A DNA stretch of 64,000 nucleotides. It comes from Bin34 sp963422415. GTDB taxonomy: Bacteria; Chloroflexota; Anaerolineae; Caldilineales; Caldilineaceae. This document shows positions 44,593-52,872 of this stretch, in pieces. Both the position numbers and the translations under genes were made by a program. The notes under the pieces are model-generated. The model did no database searches and had not been told where the DNA came from. It saw nothing but the letters and a program-made list of their open reading frames with translations. Every line of letters starts with the position of its first letter. Position 1 is the first letter of the stretch. The stretch is from positions 2,232,001-2,296,000 of the forward strand of contig OY729430.1 of the NCBI GenBank assembly GCA_963422415.1, read 5' to 3'.

Positions 44593-45867
44593 ATGACAGT
44601 CAAGGTGGTGGTAGGGACACAGTATGGGGACGAAGGCAAGGGTCGGATCGTCGACTTCCTGGCGAAGGACGCCGATATGGCGGTACGCTTTCAGGGTGGC
44701 GACAACGCCGGCCATACGGTCATCAACGACTTTGGGCAATTCGCCCTGCACATGATTCCCAGCGGAATCTTCAATCCGCAAACGGTGAATGTCATTGGCA
44801 CGGGCTGTGTGGTCAATCCCTTGGCCCTGAAGGCGGAAATGGAGATGCTGGAGGCGTCTGGCATTGATATCGGCAATCTCTACATCAGCAATCGGGCGCA
44901 GATGCTAATGCCCTATCATCTGGAACTGGATCGCCTAGAGGAGGCCCAACGGGACACGGGCCAGAAAATCGGCACCACCCAAAGAGGGATTGGTCCAGCC
45001 TATGAAGACAAGACATCGCGCAGCGGACTGCGTATGGGAGACCTGTTGCACAGCGTCTGGCTGGAGGAACGTCTGGAAAACCTCGCGCCGCGCATCAGTC
45101 AAAGGTTGACCAGTCTGGGCGGTGTGGCCCCTGATTTGGGAGAGTGTTTCGCGGTTTGCGAGGAAGCCCGCGGCTTTCTGGCGGATCGCATTGTGGACAC
45201 CGTGCCTTTGATGCGTGCCGCGCTGGCCCAAAACCAGACCATTCTCGTGGAGGGGCAACTGGGGATCATGCGCGATCTAGACTATGGCGTATATCCCTTT
45301 GTCACTAGCAGCCACCCCTCGGCTCCCTATGCCGCGGTCGGCGCCGGCGTGCCCTTGCAGGCCATTACCCACATCATTGGCATCACCAAGGCCTATGCAA
45401 CCAGTGTGGGTTCCGGCCCTTTCCCGACCGAACTGGACGATGAAACGGGTGCGACGCTGCGGAACGTGGGTGGCGAATATGGAGCCACGACGGGACGTCC
45501 GCGCCGGTGTGGCTGGCTGGATGTAGTGACATTGCGTTATGCCGCCTTTCTCAATGGCGTGACGGAATTTGCCATGACCAAGCTGGATGTGCTGGATGAA
45601 TTCAAGACCATCAAGGTGTGCGTGGGGTACAGATGTCCGGATGGACGCGTTGAACGGGACAGCATGCCGGACACGCCCCTTATGGAACAGATAGAGCCCA
45701 TATACGTCGAATTGCCAGGCTGGCGGGAGAGTACCGTACAGTGTCGAACTTGGAGCGATTTGCCTCCGACGGCGCAGGAGTTTGTTCATTTTGTCGAGCA
45801 GCAGACTCAAGTTGACATAACTTATATCGGGGTTGGTCCCGCACGGGACCAGTTGGTTGTCCGCTAG
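44593..45867 (+). CDS. purA: Adenylosuccinate synthetase
   Basis: A 424-residue enzyme joining IMP and aspartate with GTP in AMP synthesis. The P-loop YGDEGKGRIVD holds the catalytic Asp, and GGDNAGHTV holds the catalytic His. TTQRGIGPAYEDK, GPFPTEL and TTGRPRRCGWLD are also present. The motif usually reading EGAQG is EGQLG here, and the following TSSN is TSSH, a variant subclass. The ATG at 44593 has AAGG four bases upstream; the longer open frame inside the SDR gene is a shadow. Its TAG stop abuts the purB ATG, so the two consecutive AMP-branch steps are coupled. Confidence 0.93.
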   Translation: MTVKVVVGTQYGDEGKGRIVDFLAKDADMAVRFQGGDNAGHTVINDFGQFALHMIPSGIFNPQTVNVIGTGCVVNPLALKAEMEMLEASGIDIGNLYISNRAQMLMPYHLELDRLEEAQRDTGQKIGTTQRGIGPAYEDKTSRSGLRMGDLLHSVWLEERLENLAPRISQRLTSLGGVAPDLGECFAVCEEARGFLADRIVDTVPLMRAALAQNQTILVEGQLGIMRDLDYGVYPFVTSSHPSAPYAAVGAGVPLQAITHIIGITKAYATSVGSGPFPTELDDETGATLRNVGGEYGATTGRPRRCGWLDVVTLRYAAFLNGVTEFAMTKLDVLDEFKTIKVCVGYRCPDGRVERDSMPDTPLMEQIEPIYVELPGWRESTVQCRTWSDLPPTAQEFVHFVEQQTQVDITYIGVGPARDQLVVR

Positions 45868-47322
45868 ATGAGCCGATCGGAACGAGGTGCGGCGCCGTCT
45901 TCGCCTGTGTCCTTCAGTCACGAGACATTCGTGTCTCCCTTGACATGGCGATATGGCAGCACGGCCATGCGGACTGTCTGGTCCGAGGTCCACAAGCGGC
46001 GGCTGCTGCGCCGGTTCTGGGTGGCACTGGCCGCCGGACAACATGCCTGTGGGCTGGTGTCACGGGCCCAGTTGGACGATCTGAAGGCGAATCAGGATCG
46101 GATCGATCTCCCCCGAGCAGCGGAGATCGAAGCGACCGTCAAACATGATCTGATGGCGGAGATCATGGTATACGCCGAACAATGTCCGGTGGGGGGAGCC
46201 ATCCTTCACCTAGGAGCCACTTCCAACGATGCCTTGGACAATGTGGATGCCTTGCGCATGGCCGAATCCTTGGATCTCCTGCTGGCGGGCATGCGGAGCC
46301 TGTTGGAGGCTGCCCGGCGCAGAATTGTGGCATGGGCCCAGGTCCCGACTATGGCCTTCACCCACATTCAACCTGCCGAACCCACCACGGTGGGATATCG
46401 CGTGGCCTGCTATGCGCAGGACTTCCTGCAGGACTTTCTGACATTGCGCTACCTGCGCCGGTCCCTAAGGGGCAAGGGGGTCAAGGGAGCCGTGGGATCT
46501 GCCGCCAGTTTTCAGGATCTGCTGGCCGGGACGGACGAGACTCCGCAAACTCTGGAGCGAAAGGTCATGGCCCAGCTGGGCTTGCAAGCGTTCCCGATAG
46601 CTACGCAAACCATGACGCGCAAACAGGAACTGGATATCGTGGCCGGTCTCGGCAGCCTGGCCAGCAGTCTGCATAAATTTGCCTTGGACAGCCGATTCCT
46701 GCAGAGTCCCGTGGTGGGAGAGTGGAAAGAGGGATTTGGCAGCGGGCAGGTGGGTTCCAGCGCCATGCCGTTCAAGCGCAATCCGGTGGACGCGGAGAAC
46801 ATCTGCAGTCTGGCCCGTCAGATCTCCAGCCAGCACGGCGCGGCTTGGCAGAATCATGCACATGCCATCTTGGAGCGTTCCCTGGATGACAGCGCCAATC
46901 GCCGCCTGTTCCTGCCCGAAGTATTTCTGCTGGCCGACGAAATCGTGGGACGGACCGCCACTCTGCTGGACAGTCTTGCCCTGGTGCGGGGACCAAGAGA
47001 GGAAACCTTGACCCGCTTTGGTCGTTTCTCGATGGTCGAGAGAGTCTTGTTGGCCGCTACCAAGGCCGGCGGCGACAGGCAGAAAATGCACGAAGTCACT
47101 CGGCATCACTGCATAGCGGCCTGGGATGCGATGCAAGCGGGCCAAGAGACCTCCTTGATTGAGCGGTTGGTGCATGACGACCGGATTCTCGCCCACCTGG
47201 ATGCCGCGCAAGTGCGCCGTCTGATGGCGGATCCCGAGGAGTATGTGGGAGATACGGCCGAACGAGCCTTGGCCCTAGCCGAGTCCATCGCGGCGACAGT
47301 CGCCGAAGCGGCATGCGACTAG
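45868..47322 (+). CDS. purB: Adenylosuccinate lyase
   Basis: A 484-residue fumarase-superfamily lyase. It has HLGATSNDALDN, the conserved THIQPAEPTT block with the acid/base His, and the signature loop GSSAMPFKRNPVDAEN carrying the catalytic Ser. It cleaves adenylosuccinate to AMP and SAICAR to AICAR. It starts directly at the purA stop and ends overlapping the next gene by 10 bp, so it is part of a compact operon. Confidence 0.93.
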   Translation: MSRSERGAAPSSPVSFSHETFVSPLTWRYGSTAMRTVWSEVHKRRLLRRFWVALAAGQHACGLVSRAQLDDLKANQDRIDLPRAAEIEATVKHDLMAEIMVYAEQCPVGGAILHLGATSNDALDNVDALRMAESLDLLLAGMRSLLEAARRRIVAWAQVPTMAFTHIQPAEPTTVGYRVACYAQDFLQDFLTLRYLRRSLRGKGVKGAVGSAASFQDLLAGTDETPQTLERKVMAQLGLQAFPIATQTMTRKQELDIVAGLGSLASSLHKFALDSRFLQSPVVGEWKEGFGSGQVGSSAMPFKRNPVDAENICSLARQISSQHGAAWQNHAHAILERSLDDSANRRLFLPEVFLLADEIVGRTATLLDSLALVRGPREETLTRFGRFSMVERVLLAATKAGGDRQKMHEVTRHHCIAAWDAMQAGQETSLIERLVHDDRILAHLDAAQVRRLMADPEEYVGDTAERALALAESIAATVAEAACD

Positions 47323-48284
47323 CGGTCATCGCGGATCTGCACGGCAATCTGCCTGCCTTGGAGGCTGCCGTGGCTGACTTCATGCCTTGGAGACCGGATT
47401 ATGTGGTGCTGGCCGGTGATCTGATCAACGCCGCCCCTTTCAGCGTGGAGGTGGTCGAATATGCCATGGCCCAAGATTGGCTGGTCATTCGGGGCAACCA
47501 CGAGTTCTATTTGCTGGACTTTGGCTCGCAGCGGGTGCACAGCGTCGTGCAGCACGAGGCTCGATGGCAAGCCCTGCACGCGCTGCAAGCCGATATGCCA
47601 GCCCATTTGATCCGATATCTGGCTGCCTTGCCCGATGATCTCACTTTGCTCTTTCCGCAGTGCGAGCCCCTGCGTGTGCTCCATGGGTTGCCTGGGGATC
47701 CCCGCGCGGGCGTGTACCCGCACAATCTGGACCCCTATGTCACAGGCTTGCTGCAGCGGGTTGCCCAACACACCTTGATTACGGCTCACACCCACCTGCA
47801 GGGAGAAGGCCGGATTCCCCGGGGCCAAGAGGCGCCGTCGCCGCGTTCGCCCAACCCTCCCTTCAAGTCGGAGGAGTTGCGGGCTGCACATTGGCACGTG
47901 ATCAACCCCGGCAGTGTGGGCCTTTCCCTGAACGGCTGCCCCGATGCCCACTACGCCTTGATGGAATCCGTGGCGGATGCGCCTGAGGGCACAGGCTGGC
48001 GGGTTACCTTGCGCCATGTGGCGTATGATCGGGTCAGAACTCTCCAGGCCTTTTTTGAACGAGGCTTTCTCGATGCGGGAGGACCCATCCTAGAGTTGTT
48101 CTACTGGGAGATCGTTTCGGCTGATCAAGAAATCCTGCCCTTTATGGCATGGGCTCGGCGTCACGGGTTCGATTCTCATGTCGATTTGCAGACGGCCTTG
48201 CAAGCCTACAAGCAAGAGACCAGGAGAGAAAAAGCGATAGCGGCAATGGACCCCTCGGGCTGTTACGCTCGATACATCTCCTAG
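47313..48284 (+). CDS. Metallophosphoesterase
   Basis: A 323-residue calcineurin-like phosphoesterase. The metal motifs run in order: IADLHGN at the N-terminus (D-x-H), VVLAGDLIN (GD), IRGNHEFY (GNHE), and later TAHTHLQ and a final INPGSVG. The YfcE/protein-phosphatase-like arrangement suggests hydrolysis of a phosphodiester or nucleotide. It overlaps the purB end by 10 bp and precedes polX by 28 bp, so it may be involved in nucleotide or nucleic-acid turnover; the substrate is unknown. Confidence 0.83.
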   Translation: MRLAVIADLHGNLPALEAAVADFMPWRPDYVVLAGDLINAAPFSVEVVEYAMAQDWLVIRGNHEFYLLDFGSQRVHSVVQHEARWQALHALQADMPAHLIRYLAALPDDLTLLFPQCEPLRVLHGLPGDPRAGVYPHNLDPYVTGLLQRVAQHTLITAHTHLQGEGRIPRGQEAPSPRSPNPPFKSEELRAAHWHVINPGSVGLSLNGCPDAHYALMESVADAPEGTGWRVTLRHVAYDRVRTLQAFFERGFLDAGGPILELFYWEIVSADQEILPFMAWARRHGFDSHVDLQTALQAYKQETRREKAIAAMDPSGCYARYIS

Positions 48285-48312
48285 ACTGTCCTGCCCACAG
48301 TACATCCTGGTT

Positions 48313-50073
48313 ATGAATGCATCTTCCTTTTCCAATCGAGATGTGGCTCAGGCCTTGCGCGACGTGGCGGACATGATGCGGCTGAAAGGCGAAAACCGAT
48401 TTCGGATCGCGGCCCTGGACAAGGCCGCGACCAACGTCCAGGACTTGGACATTGGGTTGAGTGACATGGTGGCGGCAGGACAATTGGAGTCCATTGATGG
48501 CATTGGCAAGGGGATCGCCAAGGAAATCGCCACCCTGTTCGCCAAGGGCGAAATGAAGACCTTCACAACCTTGCGCCAAGAATTTCCCTCGGATCTCCTG
48601 GAAATTCTGCGGTTGCCGAACATTGGACCGCAGAAAGCCTTGGCGCTTTGGCGGGAACTGGACGTGTCCTCGCTCGCCGACTTGGAGCAGGCCGCGCAAG
48701 CCCAGAGAGTGCGATCGGTCAGGGGATTCACGGCCAAATCCGAAGCCGCCCTCCTCGCCCATATTGCACACGAGCGGAACAGGCCACCCGCAGGGGAACC
48801 CATCGGTCTGGTCTTGCCCGCGGTGGAGGGCTTGATCGCAATGCTACGCGCGGCAGATGCCACGCTCAAGGCCGTTCCGACCGGAGAGCTCAGGCGATGG
48901 CAGGAGACCATTGACCAAATCGAGATCCTTGTTGCTTCCGCGAACGATGCCTGCCTGCTGCAAGACCTGCAAGGCCTTCCCTCGGTGGCCCAAGCCACTT
49001 GGATTGCCGAGGGGGAGCGCATCCGAGTGGACCTGCATATGGGACTGCAGGTGCACATCGCCGTCTGTTGCCCTGTAGACTGGGCGTGGCGGCTTGTGCA
49101 GACTACAGGAGACGCGGAATTCCAAAAGACTCTGGAACGGCATGGCAGGCAGGTGGGATATGCGATGGGACCGCACGGTTGGGTCAGCCTGACCCAGGGA
49201 GCTGGCTTGTCGCTTGCCGCGCCCGCCACCGAAAAGGAGGCGTTCACCCAAGTGGGCCTTCCTTGGACGGTCCCGGAGCAGAGAACTGGCTGGGCTACCC
49301 CTGATCCGCAGCGCACCCGGGATGCCGCCAGGCTGATCACTGCCGACAGTCTCAGGGGCGAGCTGCATGCCCATTCCACCTTCAGCGATGGACGCGACAC
49401 CTTGGCCGCGATGGCGCGGGCCGCCATAGAGCAAGGATACCAATATTGGGGTGCGACGGATCATGGTGTGGGGCATGGCTTTGGAGATAGTCTGGATGCG
49501 GCCGCCCTGCAGGCCCAGGCCGCCGAGATTGACGGCCTCAACCAGACCTTCGCCGAACAAGGCATTGATTTTCGAATGCTGAAGGGCGTGGAAGCCGAGA
49601 TCCGAGCAGATGGTTCCCTAGGTCTGGACAATGAGGTTTTGGATCGATTGGATGTGGTGGTAGCCAGTATCCACAGCGCCTTGCGTCAGGATGTCGAGAC
49701 CATTACAGCGCGATGTCTGAAGGCCATTTATAATGTCCATGTGGATATCTTGGGCCACCCCTCCAGCCGCCTGGTGGGCCGGAGGGATCCCTCTGCCTTG
49801 GACATACCCCGGATTCTGCAAGCCTGCGCGGATACGGGAACCGCCGTGGAGATAAATTGCAACCCGGCCCGGTTGGATCTCAAGGACGTGTACGCGCGCC
49901 AGGCTGCCGATATGGGATGCCAGCTGGTACTGAATTGCGATGCCCACCAGGTAGCGGATTTGGAAGTATTGCGGTACGGTCTAGGGGTGGCCCGCAGAGC
50001 CGGTCTCTCATCCGACAACGTGCTGAACACGCGTCCGTTGGCCGAGGTGTTGGACTTCTTTCACCCGACCTAA
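48313..50073 (+). CDS. polX: PolX family protein with PHP exonuclease domain and degenerate polymerase site
   Basis: A 586-residue PolX homologue. Residues 1-160 hold helix-hairpin-helix elements (SIDGIGKGIAKEIATL, LPNIGPQKALALW). Residues about 170-320 are the polymerase core, but the catalytic motif normally GS-x-RR plus GDID reads TGELRRWQETIDQIEIL here. Both metal-binding Asp positions are thus changed to Gln and Glu. From about residue 350 the PHP domain is intact: GELHAHSTFSDG, ATDHG, KGVEAEI, DILGHPSSR and LNCDAHQ. The likely role is 3'-5' exonuclease or AP-site processing in base-excision repair rather than synthesis. It is upstream of ligA in the same operon. Confidence 0.87.
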   Translation: MNASSFSNRDVAQALRDVADMMRLKGENRFRIAALDKAATNVQDLDIGLSDMVAAGQLESIDGIGKGIAKEIATLFAKGEMKTFTTLRQEFPSDLLEILRLPNIGPQKALALWRELDVSSLADLEQAAQAQRVRSVRGFTAKSEAALLAHIAHERNRPPAGEPIGLVLPAVEGLIAMLRAADATLKAVPTGELRRWQETIDQIEILVASANDACLLQDLQGLPSVAQATWIAEGERIRVDLHMGLQVHIAVCCPVDWAWRLVQTTGDAEFQKTLERHGRQVGYAMGPHGWVSLTQGAGLSLAAPATEKEAFTQVGLPWTVPEQRTGWATPDPQRTRDAARLITADSLRGELHAHSTFSDGRDTLAAMARAAIEQGYQYWGATDHGVGHGFGDSLDAAALQAQAAEIDGLNQTFAEQGIDFRMLKGVEAEIRADGSLGLDNEVLDRLDVVVASIHSALRQDVETITARCLKAIYNVHVDILGHPSSRLVGRRDPSALDIPRILQACADTGTAVEINCNPARLDLKDVYARQAADMGCQLVLNCDAHQVADLEVLRYGLGVARRAGLSSDNVLNTRPLAEVLDFFHPT

Positions 50074-50083
50074 GCCCGTCTTC

Positions 50084-50758
50084 ATGTCGTTCAAGTCTTT
50101 CTGGCGCAGGTCATGGTTCCGACGGGCCTCGGCCGTTCCTGTTCCACCCCCCGTATCGGACGGGTCTCCCCCAGTGAAAAACAGTCCTTGGCGGAAACCG
50201 AGGCGGTGGATCGTGGTGCTCGTGCTGGGCACGGGCATTGCCGCCGCGCGCCTGTTCTATCCTGATGTACTGGATGAGGGGGTCCAATTCGCCGACTCGC
50301 TCTGGACGGGGGGCCGGTCCACGCCCGACGCAACGGAGACCCCACTGTCAGCAATGCAGCAGGCTTCTGCGCCTACAGCCGTTTCCCCGTCCCCTGCCAT
50401 GGAAACGGTGGATCCGGGCGATGCCAGCACCGCCCTGTCTGCCACAGTCGAAAGCGTAGAGCCAGCCACAGAGCCGGCAGGGACCGTCGTGGTTGTTCCG
50501 GGAGCGCGTATGGTGGGCAGATCATGGGAGCCCTACGTAACGCTTTGGGCCTATCCCGGGACTTCCACGGGGCACTTGGCAGTCCACCGCTATGAAGTGT
50601 CCACCCTGTTTGAAGTGATTGAACCGGAGCGTTCCATTGGCGCCTATCCAGTGGAACTCGACGGTCTGTCTTGGGTGCGGGTCCAAGCGGACGATGGCTT
50701 GGTAGGCTGGGTCAAGGCCTCAGAGTTGGAAGAGGCAGAGGAGACGGCAAGCCGGTGA
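50084..50758 (+). CDS. Single-pass membrane protein with an SH3-like domain
   Basis: A 224-residue protein. The N-terminus is basic and Pro-rich, a membrane helix lies at about residues 42-58, and a Ser/Thr/Ala/Pro-rich linker follows. Residues about 140-215 form a bacterial SH3-like fold ending SWVRVQADDGLVGWV. The SH3 part would be outside the membrane and may bind cell-wall peptides. It sits 10 bp after polX, and its TGA overlaps the ligA GTG. The link to repair genes may be only transcriptional. No specific function is known. Confidence 0.7.
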   Translation: MSFKSFWRRSWFRRASAVPVPPPVSDGSPPVKNSPWRKPRRWIVVLVLGTGIAAARLFYPDVLDEGVQFADSLWTGGRSTPDATETPLSAMQQASAPTAVSPSPAMETVDPGDASTALSATVESVEPATEPAGTVVVVPGARMVGRSWEPYVTLWAYPGTSTGHLAVHRYEVSTLFEVIEPERSIGAYPVELDGLSWVRVQADDGLVGWVKASELEEAEETASR

Positions 50759-52830
50759 GTGCAGTTGTGGCGGCAGAGAGACTGGCCAAGTTGCGAGAGG
50801 TGATTCGGTTTCACCAGTACAGATACTATGTACTGGATCAGCCGGAGATCAGTGACGCGGGCTTTGACGCCTTGGTACGGGAGCTGGAGAAACTGGAGAG
50901 TCAACATCCCGACCTGATCACGCCAGACAGCCCGACGCAAAGGGTCGGAGGGCAACCTGCCAGCCAATTTGAGAAAGTGCGGCACGAAGAGCCACTGCTC
51001 AGCCTCTCGAACGCGTTTGGCCCCGAGGCGCTGGCAGGTTGGCGCCAGCGAGTCCTGAACCGGCTTGGAGAGGCGGAGTCACGGCAGGTCGCCTATGTAG
51101 TGGAGCCCAAGATAGACGGCCTTTCCGTGTTGTTGCGTTACGAAGATGGGGTTTTGATCCAGGGAGCGACCCGGGGCAACGGCGAAGTGGGTGAGGATGT
51201 AACCGGCAATTTGCGTACGGTCCCCCAGATTCCCTTGCGCATTCCCGTTTCCCGGCTTGATGTCAATGTACCTGCAGGGTGCCTGCACGTGCGGGGAGAG
51301 ATGTATGTGCGCCGAGCGGACTTTGAACAATTCAATGCGAAACGGGCTGCTGCAGCGGCCCAAACGTATGCCAATCCGCGCAATTTCGCGGCGGGCAGTC
51401 TGCGCCAGCTGGATCCGGCTCATACCGCTGGGAGACCCCTGCGGTTTTTCGCGTTTCAGCTGATTTCGACTCTTGGTGGCCCCGCCGTGTCTGGAGACAG
51501 CCATTTTGGCGCCCTGCAATATCTCCGCGATCTGGGCTTTTCCGTGCCCGACCTGATCCGGAGATTTCCGGATGCGGAGTTCGACGCGCTGCAAGCCTAT
51601 GTAGCTCGGTTGCTGGCCCTGAAAGGGATTCTGGACTTTGACATGGATGGTGTGGCCATCAAGGTCGACAGTCTTGTCTTGCAGGCGACATTGGGTTCCA
51701 CGGGCAAGGAACCGCGTTGGGCCACTGCCTTCAAGCAAGGAGGGGAGGAGGCCGTCACTCGACTGCGGAAAATCGAGGTCTTGGTAGGACGCACGGGAAC
51801 CGTAACCCCCAGGGCCATTCTGGAACCTGTGCCAGTCGGTGGGGTCACGGTGGAACATGCCACCTTGCACAACTTCGAATACATCCGGGAACTGGACTTG
51901 CGGGAAGGAGACTCCGTGGTGGTTACGCGGGCGGGCGATGTGATTCCGAAGGTGGTCAAGGCCTTGCCGGAACTGCGTTCGGGGCAAGAGGAGCCTTGGA
52001 TATGGCCTGAAACCTGCCCCCATTGCCATACCCCGTTGACGCAGGCCGAGGAGGAGGTGGCCTTCCGCTGTCCCAATCACAGTTGCAAGGGGCAACTGGT
52101 GCGTGCAGTCGAGCACTTCGTGTCGAGCGCGGCGCTTGACATCCGATCTTTCGGTAATCGGCAATCCCGTCTGTTTGTGGAGGAATTGGGTCTGATTGAG
52201 GATTTGGCCGAGGTCTTCTTTCTGCCTTGGGCGCGGATAGGGCGGCTCAAAGGCTATGGCGCGAAACGAATCCAGAGGTTGCAGGAAGGAATGGCGGCTG
52301 CGAAAAGCCAGCCCATGCATCGCCTGCTGGTGGCCTTGGGCATTCCCTTCGTGGGAGAGCAGGTGGCCGGTCTCGTGGCTGAGAACCTTGTCTCGTTGCT
52401 GGAATTGCCTCACGCCTCGGTGCAGGATCTGGCCGAAATTGACGGAGTGGGGACAATCATCGCGGAATCCGTGGTTTCATACTTCAGGGAACCCAGACAT
52501 CGGCAGCAACTGCAAGCCCTGCATCTGGCAGGGCTGGCGACAAGAGCCGCAGAAGGGCCGCGGCAATCGGCAGACCCTTCCGCGGAATTCGCCGACAAGG
52601 TGTTTGTTGTGACGGGCAAGTTGGACAGGATGACCCGCAACGAGGTCCAGCAGCTCATAGCCGCCTTGGGCGGCAAGGTGGTGAGCTCGGTGTCAGGCAA
52701 GACCGATTTCCTAGTGGCTGGCGCGGAGGCTGGCAGCAAGCTGGCACGCGCCCAGGCATTGGGCACCCAGATCCTGTCGGAAGTGGAATTTCTTGCCATG
52801 GCAGGACGCTCGCCCCGGTTGGAACAGTAA
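50755..52830 (+). CDS. ligA: NAD-dependent DNA ligase
   Basis: A 691-residue ligase. The adenylation domain has EPKIDGLSVLL with the AMP-accepting Lys (about residue 119), and RGNGEVGEDVT. An OB fold, a four-Cys zinc finger (CPHC, then a second pair near CPNHSCKGQ; one ligand position has His between Cys) and HhH repeats follow. A C-terminal BRCT domain starts near residue 611 (FADKVFVVTG). It seals nicks in replication and repair. The GTG start overlaps the previous stop as GTGA and has GAGGAGA upstream; the longer open frame to 50671 overlaps the SH3 gene and is rejected. Confidence 0.93.
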   Translation: MSAVVAAERLAKLREVIRFHQYRYYVLDQPEISDAGFDALVRELEKLESQHPDLITPDSPTQRVGGQPASQFEKVRHEEPLLSLSNAFGPEALAGWRQRVLNRLGEAESRQVAYVVEPKIDGLSVLLRYEDGVLIQGATRGNGEVGEDVTGNLRTVPQIPLRIPVSRLDVNVPAGCLHVRGEMYVRRADFEQFNAKRAAAAAQTYANPRNFAAGSLRQLDPAHTAGRPLRFFAFQLISTLGGPAVSGDSHFGALQYLRDLGFSVPDLIRRFPDAEFDALQAYVARLLALKGILDFDMDGVAIKVDSLVLQATLGSTGKEPRWATAFKQGGEEAVTRLRKIEVLVGRTGTVTPRAILEPVPVGGVTVEHATLHNFEYIRELDLREGDSVVVTRAGDVIPKVVKALPELRSGQEEPWIWPETCPHCHTPLTQAEEEVAFRCPNHSCKGQLVRAVEHFVSSAALDIRSFGNRQSRLFVEELGLIEDLAEVFFLPWARIGRLKGYGAKRIQRLQEGMAAAKSQPMHRLLVALGIPFVGEQVAGLVAENLVSLLELPHASVQDLAEIDGVGTIIAESVVSYFREPRHRQQLQALHLAGLATRAAEGPRQSADPSAEFADKVFVVTGKLDRMTRNEVQQLIAALGGKVVSSVSGKTDFLVAGAEAGSKLARAQALGTQILSEVEFLAMAGRSPRLEQ

Positions 52831-52872
52831 GTCTGGCGACCGCGCCGTCACTGGCGACGCCCGGAAGATCGG

